Of a DNA stretch of 64,000 bases, positions 43,990 through 52,684 are shown piece after piece. The stretch comes from HXMU1420-13 sp965228545 (lineage in GTDB: Bacteria; Bacteroidota; Rhodothermia; Balneolales; Balneolaceae): assembly GCA_965228545.1 (NCBI GenBank), contig OZ245822.1, positions 434,001 through 498,000 on the forward strand. Reading direction: 5' to 3'. The position numbers were made by a program, and so were the translations under genes. Below the pieces are notes generated by a model. That model had not been told where the DNA came from. It saw only the letters and a list, made by a program, of their open reading frames with translations, and did no database searches. Positions within the stretch are counted from its first letter, which is position 1, and each line of letters starts with the position of its first letter.

Positions 43990-44883
43990 ATGAGCGCAGA
44001 AATTATAGACGGTAAAAAAGTAGCTGCTTTAGTGCGGGATAGTGTTCGCAGCGATGTTGAACAATGGGTGCAGAAGGGAAATCGTGCACCATTTCTTCAA
44101 GTTGTTTTGGTTGGTGACGACCCCGCATCAGTAGTTTATACCGGTACTAAAACCAAAGCGTGTAAAGATGTTGGTATCGAGACTAACACCTTGGTATTAC
44201 AAGACACAATTTCGGCTCGAGAGCTAAAAGAAGTAATTACAGGTTTTAATGAAGACGATTCTGTAGATGGGATTCTCGTGCAAATGCCGTTACCCTCGCA
44301 TTTATCGAAATATGATGTAATCGAGAGTATCAACCATCGTAAAGATGTTGATGGGTTCCATCCGATGAATGTTGGACGATTGTCGGTGGATCAACCTTGT
44401 TTTAGAAGTTGTACTCCTGCCGGCGTGATGGAATTATTTAAACATTACAGCATTCCGGTAAAATCGAAACATGCCGTTGTTGTTGGAGCAAGTAATATAG
44501 TTGGCTCACCGATGGCAGTGATGTTATCTAGAGAAAATGCATCCGGTAAAGCAACCACAACAATTTGCCACAAGTACACCAAAGATCTAACACAGCATAC
44601 TATCAATGCTGATATTTTAATTGTAGCTGCAGGTCAACCGCATCTTATAAAGCCGGAAATGGTGAAAGAAGGTGTAGTTGTAATTGATGTGGGCATCAAT
44701 CGTGTAGCCGATGAAAAAAGCGAAAGAGGTTATAAACTAGTAGGCGATGTTGATTTTGAAGCCGTACGCAAAAAAGCCAGTTGGATTACCCCGGTACCGG
44801 GCGGTGTTGGCCCGATGACGGTAGCCATGCTGATGAAGAACACGTTGCTGGCGGCTAAAAAATCTATTTACCCTGGCAATTAA
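43990..44883 (+). CDS. folD: Methylenetetrahydrofolate dehydrogenase/cyclohydrolase
   Basis: Bifunctional folate enzyme (5,10-methylene-THF to 10-formyl-THF), 297 residues. Motifs: substrate/catalytic region 'VVYTGTKTKACKDVGI' with Tyr and Lys, 'DGILVQMPLPSHL', 'KDVDGFHPMNVG', Rossmann 'VVVGASNIVGSPMAVML' and C-terminal 'TPVPGGVGPMTVAMLM'. Starts 2 bases after the regulator stop. It converges with the DUF2911 gene, sharing four bases at the stops. Confidence 0.97.
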   Translation: MSAEIIDGKKVAALVRDSVRSDVEQWVQKGNRAPFLQVVLVGDDPASVVYTGTKTKACKDVGIETNTLVLQDTISARELKEVITGFNEDDSVDGILVQMPLPSHLSKYDVIESINHRKDVDGFHPMNVGRLSVDQPCFRSCTPAGVMELFKHYSIPVKSKHAVVVGASNIVGSPMAVMLSRENASGKATTTICHKYTKDLTQHTINADILIVAAGQPHLIKPEMVKEGVVVIDVGINRVADEKSERGYKLVGDVDFEAVRKKASWITPVPGGVGPMTVAMLMKNTLLAAKKSIYPGN

Positions 44884-45833
44884 TTTAGTGCGTCGATTCG
44901 CTGGCGCAGCACTTGTTTAGATCGTTCATTGGGATGCAATTCAATAGCTTTTTCGTACGCTTTAATGGCTTGTTCATTCTCTTTTGCGACCTCATAAATT
45001 TCAGCTGCAGAATAATGTGCACGCCATTCACCTGCCCAAGAGGTAGTTAATTCTTCGGCAAGTTGTAAGCCCTCTGCACTGTTGTTATTCAATACATACA
45101 TTTTACCAAGTAATCCCACGGTTTGAATATTCTTCTCCATTGAATGTGCTCGCTCAGCCCATTCTAAGCCTTTTTCTAAATGGTAATTATTTTGCAAAGT
45201 ATAGGTTGCCCCTTGAAGCCATCCCTGCCAGCTAAAGGCTGGTAGAGTGGTAAACTGTTTTTCTATGTGTGCAAAAGTTACTTCTCGTGGAATAGTTACT
45301 TCAAAGGGTACACTTCGATGCGCCCATTTAAGCGATATTGCAACACTAGTGTCGGTGTATTCACTGAAAGAAAATTTCATCCACTCATATTTACTGTCCA
45401 TTTCTTTTGAGTCTACAGTAATTCGCAATGCATCTTCATCTTCATTATAAAAATAACTGCCCCATGCATCGGAATTATGAGAGAAAATGAGAGTCCATTC
45501 GCCTTCTCCGGGAATGGTATGGAAACCATACGAACCTTTTGCTAATGGTTGACCATTTATTAGCACATCGTCTGTAACAGAAAACACTGTATTTTTATTG
45601 GCACCAGTTCGCCAAACTTCACCATAAGGAATAAGGCCATCCCAAATTTCTCTTCCCTTAATGCCTACAGAACTGTATTCCAGCTTAATTTCAGTGAAAC
45701 CAATAGTAATACTCCGTTCTTCAAATGGACTTACTTGAGGTAAACTTAACGAAACGGGTAGCTGGGCTTTGGCAGACTGACTTACAAGAATCAGCAGAAA
45801 CAGGCTTAACAATGATAAATTGCGAAAGTTCAT
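44880..45833 (-). CDS. Secreted DUF2911 protein with TPR tail
   Basis: A 317-residue exported protein with a signal peptide ending 'QSAKAQ'. Residues about 25-200 fit DUF2911: 'FTEIKLEYSSVGIKGREIWDGLIPYGEVWRTGANKNTVFSV', 'LAKGSYGFHTIPGEGEWTLIFSHNSDAWG'. The C-terminal ~110 residues are TPR-like ('EKGLEWAERA', 'NEQAIKAYEKAIELHPN'). The biochemical role of DUF2911 is unknown. Often seen in Bacteroidota. Stands alone. Confidence 0.85.
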   Translation of the reverse strand: MNFRNLSLLSLFLLILVSQSAKAQLPVSLSLPQVSPFEERSITIGFTEIKLEYSSVGIKGREIWDGLIPYGEVWRTGANKNTVFSVTDDVLINGQPLAKGSYGFHTIPGEGEWTLIFSHNSDAWGSYFYNEDEDALRITVDSKEMDSKYEWMKFSFSEYTDTSVAISLKWAHRSVPFEVTIPREVTFAHIEKQFTTLPAFSWQGWLQGATYTLQNNYHLEKGLEWAERAHSMEKNIQTVGLLGKMYVLNNNSAEGLQLAEELTTSWAGEWRAHYSAAEIYEVAKENEQAIKAYEKAIELHPNERSKQVLRQRIDALN

Positions 45834-45908
45834 AATATGGATATGATGTTAGAATTACAGATCTCAAATATGAGAAAAAGAGGGGGGAAGAAAAATTTTG
45901 ATTTAGGG

Positions 45909-45944
45909 GTGACATAGTGTTGTCACTCGTTGGTGTTAGTTTTG
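45909..45944 (+). promoter_or_regulatory. Promoter with overlapping palindrome for the orphan gene at 45973
   Basis: TAGTTTTG at 45937-45944 matches the Bacteroidota -7 consensus TAnnTTTG fully, giving a start of transcription near 45950 and a leader of about 23 bases. A GTGACA (45909-45914) / TGTCAC (45921-45926) inverted repeat with 6-base spacer lies at the expected -33 position, so a repressor bound there could block RNA polymerase (inference). Confidence 0.5.
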
Positions 45945-45972
45945 AGTAAATCAAAAAATAAAAAGAATCAAA

Positions 45973-46314
45973 ATGATGAACTCAGCTACTACTTCTACCA
46001 CACATGTACTATCAAGAAAAAACATTTTTGTAGCACCATTACTTAAGCGAATAAAGAAGGAAAGTGCACAAGAATACACCGAAATGCAGCAGGCCTTCTA
46101 TTTGTTAAGTTGGGGAAGCTTGCCAGATGAACTTAAAATCGAGATTTATGACGACGTCCGTTTTATGGTTCAAGAGCTTAAGGGAATGTTCTCGTCTTGC
46201 GATCCTTTTGTGCAACGCAGGAGAGAGTCGGTCTTATTTTGGGTGCAAAGTTTTCAGGATGGGATTTGTAGCCTTGAAACAGCAATCAAAGCCCTTAAAG
46301 TGAAGAGCTTATGA
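45973..46314 (+). CDS. Orphan small protein of unknown function
   Basis: A 113-residue soluble protein without signal or membrane helix, predicted mostly helical: 'LLKRIKKESAQEYTEMQQAFYLLSWGSLPDELKIEIYDDVRFMVQELKG'. It ends 'ETAIKALKVKSL'. I recognise no family. The preceding full TAnnTTTG box, the proper ATG and neighbour-like codon use support a real, independently controlled gene. It converges with the membrane gene at 46309 with an overlap of 6 bases at the stops. Confidence 0.65.
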   Translation: MMNSATTSTTHVLSRKNIFVAPLLKRIKKESAQEYTEMQQAFYLLSWGSLPDELKIEIYDDVRFMVQELKGMFSSCDPFVQRRRESVLFWVQSFQDGICSLETAIKALKVKSL

Positions 46315-47076
46315 TTCTTGCTTTCGAGTTGAGTGAGTAGAAGAGAGGGTGTCTGCTTCTCCATAGGCATCCTCTTCTACACGTATGGTGGCAGGAGTGA
46401 CATAAAGTTGTAGTTTCCTCGAGATTGTTTGAATGGTTTCTGTCATAAGCTTTTTTTGTTTCTCGAAGTATGGTTTCAGGAATAAACGGGTAGTCATAAT
46501 TCCGGTTAATCCCGCAAGCCCACCAATCAGTAGATACATCAAAATTGATGCGCCGGTATCCGCTACACTTCCGGCAACAAATATAGCTGGAAAGATGAAA
46601 CCGAACATATTGCTCATAAATTGCAATCCCTTCCAGTGATATACATATTGAACAGTTGTTTTACCATCTTTTGGAGTGAGTGAAATATGGCGATAACCAA
46701 TTTCTTTTAATCGTTGCTCCCATTCAAATGAGTTTCTTTGATTGGTGTCTTTACCAATCCCACCAATCACTTTTCTAATTTCTCGTATTATTTCGTCCCA
46801 GTTTTCTTTGGTGACTTCGCCATCAATTACCTGCACTGCCTGAACTTTTGATGTCCCTTTTATCCAATTATAATAAGTGTTAAATGAGTCGGATTCTCTG
46901 TTTAAAATTGCCTGATTAAGTGAATCAGCATCAATACCTACTTCTTTGGCAAGTACTTCTAATTCACCCCGAGTTAATCCTTCCTTATCACCATAAAGAT
47001 CTTTTTGGGTTTGAATTTCAGATGCTTTTTTAAGGATCTGCTGAATTTCTTTTTTATCAAATACAGGCTCGGTCAT
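46309..47076 (-). CDS. Two-helix membrane protein with N-terminal helical domain, paralog 1
   Basis: A 255-residue protein. Residues 1-60 form a helical domain ('KKEIQQILKKASEIQ...GLTRGELEVLAKEVGIDADSLNQAI') seen again in the next gene. A middle soluble domain (about 65-150, 'WIKGTSKVQAVQVIDGEVTKENW') is followed by two hydrophobic segments (about 155-200, close together) and a helical tail. This plan suggests a cytoplasmic sensor head on a membrane hairpin (inference). No enzyme motif is visible. Lies 36 bases downstream of its paralog, probably as one transcript. Confidence 0.7.
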   Translation of the reverse strand: MTEPVFDKKEIQQILKKASEIQTQKDLYGDKEGLTRGELEVLAKEVGIDADSLNQAILNRESDSFNTYYNWIKGTSKVQAVQVIDGEVTKENWDEIIREIRKVIGGIGKDTNQRNSFEWEQRLKEIGYRHISLTPKDGKTTVQYVYHWKGLQFMSNMFGFIFPAIFVAGSVADTGASILMYLLIGGLAGLTGIMTTRLFLKPYFEKQKKLMTETIQTISRKLQLYVTPATIRVEEDAYGEADTLSSTHSTRKQES

Positions 47077-47112
47077 AGAATTATTAGGTTGAAAATGAAG
47101 GGTGGATCCAGG

Positions 47113-47874
47113 TCAATAGTTAATTTTCTTCGAAGAGAGATTTTCTGAATTATGTTCAGCAGTAAGTTCCTCATCAATGGTTATGGGTTTAAAGCTGTTT
47201 TTAGTTAAAGCATTAGAAATTGCTTTACCAATGTTCACAATTCTACTTTTTTGTTTGGTATAATAATGATTCAATCCAATCATACATAAACTGTAACCAC
47301 CTAATGCGCCTAGGGGTGAAAGCATCATAAACGTTGACTTTGGTAAGCCAAAACTTTTGCCTAATATTATAAATGCAATAGCGCCAAAAAAAGCTGCAAG
47401 TCCGAGGCCAAGATATCGTACTTCGTTCCAACTCACTCGATGCGTAATTTTGGTTTCATCGAGACCAGACTGAAAGGTAATACGTTGCAATTCAGTCACT
47501 TCCGACTCATTTATTTCCCAATCGACGGCAGTTCCTACTTGTTCTAAACGCCCTTTTCGGCCAATAATAGCATTCAATTCTGCTAATTTAACCTCGAGCT
47601 CTTCTTTTGAAATCGATCGATTAATAAAAGAAGTAGTTTGAATTACTCCTGTACCTGTTAACCAATTGAAAGTACTACCCAAATCAGGCGTTTCTTGGGT
47701 TTGTAAAGCTTGTTTAAGAACAGATTTGGAAATACCGATTTCTGAAGCTATTTCAGCTAACTCATCAAAAGTTAAATCATCTTTCTGCTTATTGTTTTCC
47801 CAGTTATTCTGGATTTCGTGAGCTTTTGAAAGAATCTGTTTTATCTCAGATTTATTGAATGTTTTGTCTGCCAT
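47113..47874 (-). CDS. Two-helix membrane protein with N-terminal helical domain, paralog 2
   Basis: A 253-residue paralog of the gene at 46309. Shared features in the same order: 'KSEIKQILSKAHEIQ', 'LTFDELAEIASEIGISKSVLKQAL', 'WLTGTGVIQTTSFINRSISKEELEVKLAELNAIIGRKG', then two hydrophobic helices (about 160-205) and a charged tail. The head resembles small helical 'LT..EL..IA.EVGI' domains that occur at the N-terminus of other bacterial membrane proteins; no function is known to me. First gene of the pair; divergent from guaB. Confidence 0.7.
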   Translation of the reverse strand: MADKTFNKSEIKQILSKAHEIQNNWENNKQKDDLTFDELAEIASEIGISKSVLKQALQTQETPDLGSTFNWLTGTGVIQTTSFINRSISKEELEVKLAELNAIIGRKGRLEQVGTAVDWEINESEVTELQRITFQSGLDETKITHRVSWNEVRYLGLGLAAFFGAIAFIILGKSFGLPKSTFMMLSPLGALGGYSLCMIGLNHYYTKQKSRIVNIGKAISNALTKNSFKPITIDEELTAEHNSENLSSKKINY

Positions 47875-47949
47875 AAAGATTGATTTGAAAACCTACTACG
47901 AAGAATTAAAAAAATAGTTCAAAACATTAAACTTGCAATCAATAATGTG

Positions 47950-47957
47950 TATCTTTG
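47950..47957 (+). promoter_or_regulatory. Candidate -7 box for guaB
   Basis: TATCTTTG matches the Bacteroidota consensus TAnnTTTG, 30 bases before the guaB ATG. A TTG at 47933-47935 is the closest -33 candidate, but the 14-base spacing is shorter than usual. Confidence 0.4.
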
Positions 47958-47987
47958 AAAAACCGCAAGCAAAATTTCTTCAATTTA

Positions 47988-49469
47988 ATGCAAAAGACGA
48001 GCGACTCCCCCTTTGATCGAATTTCAAGACAAGGGCTCACCTACGACGACGTTCTACTTGTTCCAAACTACTCGAATGTGCTACCAAGAGACGTAGATTT
48101 AAGTGTTAATTTAACTCCTAGCCTTAAACTCAATATCCCCATTTTAAGTGCTGCAATGGATACTGTTTCTGAGTATCGATTAGCAATTGCACTCGCACGC
48201 GAAGGTGGCATTGCTATGCTTCATAAGAATATGTCGATAGAGGATCAGGCAGAACAAGTTCGGCTCGTTAAAAGAAGCGAAAGTGGAATGATTGTAGATC
48301 CGGTAACGCTTGGCGCGAATGCAACCGTGTTGGATGCCCGAAATTTGATGAGGAAGCATAAAATTGGGGGGATCCCTATTGTGGATGCTGCCGGCCAGTT
48401 AACAGGTATAGTTACCAATCGCGATCTGCGGTTTGAATCAGAAATGAATCGCAAACTCGGTGACATCATGACAAAAGAAAATCTGATAACCGGTAAAGAG
48501 GGAACCAACCTAAAACAAGCCGAAGAAATTCTTCAAACTTATAAAGTGGAAAAGCTTCCTATTGTTGATGAACACAATAAACTCGTAGGGTTAATTACGT
48601 TCAAAGACATTGAAAAGAAAATGAATTTCCCGAATGCATGTAAAGATAATCTCGGCCGTTTGCGAGTAGGTGCCGCAGTTGGTGTTACCGGCGACACCAT
48701 GGAAAGGGTAGATGCATTGATGTTCGCCGGAGTAGATGTAATAACCGTTGATACGGCTCATGGACATTCTCAAGGTGTTTTAAATACGGTTAAAGCCATC
48801 AAAGAAAAATATCCCGACCTAAATGTTATCGGTGGAAATATTGCTACCAGAAAAGCAGCAGAAGCATTAGCTGATGCAGGGGCAGATGTAGTAAAGGTGG
48901 GTGTTGGCCCCGGATCAATCTGCACCACGCGTGTTGTTACCGGGGTTGGAGTGCCACAATTATCCGCCATTATGGAAGTTTCTCAACTGTGCGCCGAACG
49001 AGGTCTAGGTTTGGTTGCTGATGGTGGAATTAAACAAACCGGAGATATTCCGAAAGCATTAGCCGGAGGTGCTGATGTGGTAATGATGGGTTCGATGTTT
49101 GCCGGTGTGGATGAAAGTCCTGGAGAAACCATTATTTACGAATCAAGAAAGTATAAATCCTACCGAGGAATGGGCAGCATTGGGGCTATGAAGAAAGGCT
49201 CAAAAGATCGCTACTTCCAAGATGTGGAAGATGATTTCAAAAAACTGGTGCCTGAGGGAATTGAAGGCCGGGTACCTTTTAAAGGATTTTTGAGTGAAGT
49301 TGTGCATCAAATGAACGGCGGTTTACGCGCAGCAATGGGATATTGTGGTGCAGCTTCGATCTCAGATTTAAAGAAAGCAGAGTTTGTTCAGATTTCTGCG
49401 GCATCCTATCGCGAAAGTCATCCACATTCAGTTCAAATCACAAAAGAAGCTCCAAATTATTCGGTTTAA
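47988..49469 (+). CDS. guaB: Inosine-5'-monophosphate dehydrogenase
   Basis: Rate-limiting step of GMP synthesis: IMP + NAD+ to XMP. 493 residues. 'GLTYDDVLLVPNYSNVLPRDVD' at the N-terminus, two CBS domains (about 95-205), and catalytic loop 'GVGPGSICTTRVVTGVG' with Cys312, followed by 'ADGGIKQTGDI' and 'YRGMGSIGAM'. ATG 47988 chosen; TTG 47955 lies on top of the promoter box. Confidence 0.97.
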   Translation: MQKTSDSPFDRISRQGLTYDDVLLVPNYSNVLPRDVDLSVNLTPSLKLNIPILSAAMDTVSEYRLAIALAREGGIAMLHKNMSIEDQAEQVRLVKRSESGMIVDPVTLGANATVLDARNLMRKHKIGGIPIVDAAGQLTGIVTNRDLRFESEMNRKLGDIMTKENLITGKEGTNLKQAEEILQTYKVEKLPIVDEHNKLVGLITFKDIEKKMNFPNACKDNLGRLRVGAAVGVTGDTMERVDALMFAGVDVITVDTAHGHSQGVLNTVKAIKEKYPDLNVIGGNIATRKAAEALADAGADVVKVGVGPGSICTTRVVTGVGVPQLSAIMEVSQLCAERGLGLVADGGIKQTGDIPKALAGGADVVMMGSMFAGVDESPGETIIYESRKYKSYRGMGSIGAMKKGSKDRYFQDVEDDFKKLVPEGIEGRVPFKGFLSEVVHQMNGGLRAAMGYCGAASISDLKKAEFVQISAASYRESHPHSVQITKEAPNYSV

Positions 49470-49485
49470 TGCGTACGTTTGATTT

Positions 49486-50769
49486 ATGAAAAACGTACTT
49501 TTTATTGTTTATTATTTTCCACCGATGGGTGGGAGCGGGGTTCAGCGGCCACTAAAGTTTGCCAAATATTTGCGCGAATTTGGTTGGAATCCTATCATTC
49601 TGTGTCCGAAGCCTGGAATATATCATACGTTTGATAAGTCGCTGAAGGATGAGCTAGAATCCTTAAAACTCGAAGTTCATCGCATTCAAACAGGTGGGCT
49701 TTTCCAAAAAGTGGCAGCAGGTAAAGCAGAGAAGGAAGTATCAGTTTCGGATAAATGGGCAAAAGTTTTACGCCGCATTTCCCGACTTTTCTACTACCCG
49801 GATAATAAAATAGGCTGGACGAAAGCTGCTTTTGATCAAGCTTTAAACTTGATTTCCGAAAAGAAAATAGATGCAATTTTTAGCACAGCACCTCCATTTA
49901 GCAATCATCTGCTTGCAGCAAAAGTGAAGGAAGAAACCGGAATTCCTTTAGTGGTTGATTACAGGGATTCATGGACAAACAATCACTTTCAAACCGAGAT
50001 GTGGGGCTGGCAAAAGTCTATACTCAAAAATCAGGAAAGAGGAGTGGTTGCCACAGCTGATCGTATCATATGCTTAGATGAATTTATGCGAAGCGAATTA
50101 ATAGCTAATTACCCGGATATTACCAATCGGTTGGAAATAATTCCCCATGGCTTTGATCCGGAAGACTTTGACACGAGTGAAATGAACTCAGATTTGAGGT
50201 ATAAAGCAGGTGCGTTGAATTTTCTGTACAGTGGCTTGTTTTACGAACATAATCAACCGGATTCGTTTCTAAATGCGATTGCTACACTCGTAAAAAAGCG
50301 ACCTAAAACGCGAGAAAAAATTTGTTTGCATTTTCAAGGGGGGCTAGATGGGCGAATCAAGCATCTTATCAGAGCGTTATCTCTCGATAATATGGTAGAA
50401 GACTACGGATATGTAACACATCAAAAAGCAGCTTTACATTTACAACAAGCAGATGTGCTATGGATGATTTCGAATTTTGATAAAGAGCTCAAGCAGATAA
50501 AATCAGGGAAGTTGTTCGAGTATATTGCTACCGCTAAACCTGTTTTAGGCTTGGTCCATCCCTCAGAGGCCACTGAAGTTTTGTTGAAATATGAAGCGGG
50601 ATTTTCAGCTGCTCCTGATAATGTTCCTGCCATTTCACGCGCTATTGAAACTATTTTCGATCAATGGGAGTCTGATACATTGCCAATAGCCAATATGACA
50701 TTTATTCAAAAACATAACCGAAAATTGCTGACCAAAAGTTTGGCAGAAATTTTTAATGTAATTTCTTGA
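49486..50769 (+). CDS. Glycosyltransferase, GT-B fold
   Basis: A 427-residue cytoplasmic glycosyltransferase. N-terminal Rossmann half: 'VLFIVYYFPPMGGSGVQRPLKFAKYLREFGW', with the glycine-rich acceptor loop typical of GT4-like enzymes. C-terminal half: 'LNFLYSGLFYEHNQPDSFLNAI' and 'IKSGKLFEYIATAKPVLGLV' where the nucleotide-sugar is bound. Donor and acceptor are unknown; may build cell-surface glycan. Sits 16 bases after guaB and 30 bases before the M23 peptidase gene. Confidence 0.85.
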   Translation: MKNVLFIVYYFPPMGGSGVQRPLKFAKYLREFGWNPIILCPKPGIYHTFDKSLKDELESLKLEVHRIQTGGLFQKVAAGKAEKEVSVSDKWAKVLRRISRLFYYPDNKIGWTKAAFDQALNLISEKKIDAIFSTAPPFSNHLLAAKVKEETGIPLVVDYRDSWTNNHFQTEMWGWQKSILKNQERGVVATADRIICLDEFMRSELIANYPDITNRLEIIPHGFDPEDFDTSEMNSDLRYKAGALNFLYSGLFYEHNQPDSFLNAIATLVKKRPKTREKICLHFQGGLDGRIKHLIRALSLDNMVEDYGYVTHQKAALHLQQADVLWMISNFDKELKQIKSGKLFEYIATAKPVLGLVHPSEATEVLLKYEAGFSAAPDNVPAISRAIETIFDQWESDTLPIANMTFIQKHNRKLLTKSLAEIFNVIS

Positions 50770-50799
50770 GTATTGTTACATCTTTGTTAGCAAGCTAGT

Positions 50800-51660
50800 A
50801 TGATGATCAAATTTTTAAGAAAACTTTACGAACAGCGCCTCAAGAATATTACTGTAATTCTGCTGGACGATTCTAAACCGGGCGAGGATAACTCATTCGA
50901 AATTCGCCCGAATCGCTTATTTACTTTGTTTATCCTGTCTTGTATAGTGCTCTCTATGTTAACTGTTGGGTTGTTTATGATTACACCTTTGGGCTCTCTC
51001 CTGTACACCAAAGAAGATGCAGAAATGAGGGCAGATATCGAGGTGATAACTGATCGATTACTATCGATACAAGATTCGTTGTTAGTTCGTGATCAGCAGT
51101 TGGCCGAAATGAAGAATATAATCCGGCTGAGTTTAGATACAACACTAACCACCGATCAACGATTTAGAGAAGTATTTAATAGTGGAGGTGCATATATGGC
51201 ATTTCCAGAATATGCCGATGCACAGATGAATACAGCTAGCCGGGTAACTCCATCGGGTATAGTTTTTTCTAATACTTTAAACGGTATGAACGATTTTCCA
51301 TCTAATTATCCCGTTAAAGGCACATTTACCCGTGAGTATGATCCTGAAACCTTCCATTTTGGAATTGATATAGCAACTGCCGAGAATGTGCCTATAACGA
51401 GTATTGCAGATGGAACAGTTGTTAATGCAAGTTGGACAATTAATGATGGATATGTACTAACCATTCAACATGCATCAGGTATTATTAGTGTATATAAGCA
51501 TTGTTCATCTATTGCAAAAAAAAGTGGCGATGTTGTTTTAAAAGGTGATATTGTGGGAACTACTGGCAATGTAGGAACCAGCAGTACGGGACCACATCTG
51601 CACTTGGAAATTTGGAAAGATGGTATCCCACAGGATCCCGCATTATATTTAATTCAGTAA
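50800..51660 (+). CDS. M23-family membrane-anchored peptidoglycan endopeptidase
   Basis: A 286-residue protein with one membrane segment (about 42-64) and a predicted coiled-coil stretch (about 71-110). The C-terminal LytM/M23 domain (about 165-285) has all zinc/catalytic positions: His186 and Asp190 in 'HFGID', and His266/His268 in 'GPHLHLEI'. Gene pairs of M23 peptidase with bactofilin are common and govern cell shape, e.g. curvature in several lineages. Bactofilin starts 6 bases after its stop. Confidence 0.93.
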   Translation: MMIKFLRKLYEQRLKNITVILLDDSKPGEDNSFEIRPNRLFTLFILSCIVLSMLTVGLFMITPLGSLLYTKEDAEMRADIEVITDRLLSIQDSLLVRDQQLAEMKNIIRLSLDTTLTTDQRFREVFNSGGAYMAFPEYADAQMNTASRVTPSGIVFSNTLNGMNDFPSNYPVKGTFTREYDPETFHFGIDIATAENVPITSIADGTVVNASWTINDGYVLTIQHASGIISVYKHCSSIAKKSGDVVLKGDIVGTTGNVGTSSTGPHLHLEIWKDGIPQDPALYLIQ

Positions 51661-51666
51661 AAATTT

Positions 51667-52104
51667 ATGTTAAACAGAAACAAACCCCAGAAAAAAGTGA
51701 GTACCATCAATAATTCTCCTTCTGTAAATATTGTGAGCGAAGGCACTAAAGTAACGGGAAATGTACATGCACAGGCCGATATTCGGGTTAGTGGAACCAT
51801 CGATGGTGAAGCACTAAGCAAAGGTAAAATGATTATTACAGAGATTGGCAAGGTAAACGGGAATATTACCTCATCAGACGCCGATATTGCAGGTAAAGTA
51901 GAGGGAGAAGTTCGGGTTAGCAATAAATTGATTCTTCGAAAAAGTGCGGTAATAGACGGGAATATTTATACAAAAACTTTAATTGTAGAAGAAGGTGCAG
52001 AAATAAACGGAGCCTGCCGAATGGGGGAGCGCTCGAACAAACTCTCGCAAATGAGTGATGCAGAGTTCGAAAAAGGCACCCACTTAAAAGCATCGGGTAG
52101 TTGA
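51667..52104 (+). CDS. Bactofilin (polymer-forming cytoskeletal protein)
   Basis: A 145-residue protein with a bactofilin beta-helix core (about 22-110): 'SEGTKVTGNVHAQADIRVSGTIDGEALSKGKMIITEIGKVNGNITSSDADIAGKVEGEVRVSN'-type repeating rungs rich in Gly/Val/Ile. Charged tails at both ends are usual. Polymerises without nucleotide, recruits envelope enzymes such as the M23 peptidase coded just before. Its TGA overlaps the atpZ start (TTGA). Confidence 0.94.
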   Translation: MLNRNKPQKKVSTINNSPSVNIVSEGTKVTGNVHAQADIRVSGTIDGEALSKGKMIITEIGKVNGNITSSDADIAGKVEGEVRVSNKLILRKSAVIDGNIYTKTLIVEEGAEINGACRMGERSNKLSQMSDAEFEKGTHLKASGS

Positions 52105-52316
52105 GTTACAACCTACTCCCAAAAAAGTACTTAGAATATATCGGATTAGGTTCCGAAATAGCTCTTTCCATTGCCTTACCTATTTTATTAGGTAGATATA
52201 TCGATACAAAGTTTGATAGTAGCCCTGTAGGTATATTGGTTGGGGTTGGTTTTGGATTAATACTATTTTTTTTGGTAATGCTTAGAATCAGTAAAAAGCT
52301 GAATAACAAAAGATGA
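52101..52316 (+). CDS. atpZ: AtpZ/AtpI-family ATP synthase accessory protein
   Basis: A 71-residue two-helix membrane protein ('EYIGLGSEIALSIALPILLGRYIDTKF', then 'PVGILVGVGFGLILFFLVMLRI'), typical of AtpZ in front of F-type ATPase genes; these help assemble the c-ring or carry magnesium. Starts with TTG at 52101, overlapping the bactofilin stop; no ATG is available. Overlaps the next gene by four bases. Confidence 0.85.
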   Translation: MSYNLLPKKYLEYIGLGSEIALSIALPILLGRYIDTKFDSSPVGILVGVGFGLILFFLVMLRISKKLNNKR

Positions 52317-52684
52317 CCCGAACATTTTTAATAATTCAAGTTCCACTACTTTTTCTAGTTCTTTTAATCGGTGTTTTTGTTGATCGCGCACATGTCCCAG
52401 ATGTTGTGATCGGTTTTTTATTAAGCTTTGGCTTTGTATTAATTAGCATAGTGGTTTTGGAGAGAACGTGGAAATTTAAAGATAATGCGTTTCTAAAGGC
52501 ATTTTGGGTATCCATGCTGGCACGATTTGCCGGAATTATCGTTCTGTTGATAATAATCTATGGGGCTACAAAAATTGATGAAATCTACTTTACAGTTAGT
52601 TTCATTATTTCCTATCTTTGTCATTCTATAACAGAAATGATTTTCATCAACAAAATCCTCAAAAAGGGAAGTAATACTGTATAA
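52313..52684 (+). CDS. AtpI-position membrane protein
   Basis: A 123-residue protein with four hydrophobic segments ('VPLLFLVLLIGVFVD', 'VIGFLLSFGFVLISIVVLE', 'VSMLARFAGIIVLLIIIYG' and 'FTVSFIISYLCHSI'). It stands where atpI/uncI is found in other operons and overlaps both neighbours (ATGA upstream, TAATG with atpB downstream). I read it as an AtpI-like accessory subunit by position and topology; sequence similarity is weak. Confidence 0.7.
   Translation: MTRTFLIIQVPLLFLVLLIGVFVDRAHVPDVVIGFLLSFGFVLISIVVLERTWKFKDNAFLKAFWVSMLARFAGIIVLLIIIYGATKIDEIYFTVSFIISYLCHSITEMIFINKILKKGSNTV

Noticed and set aside
50780..50787. CATCTTTG as promoter of the M23-bactofilin-ATP synthase run
   Set aside because: The first base does not fit the -7 consensus and no -33 element lies at a normal distance.
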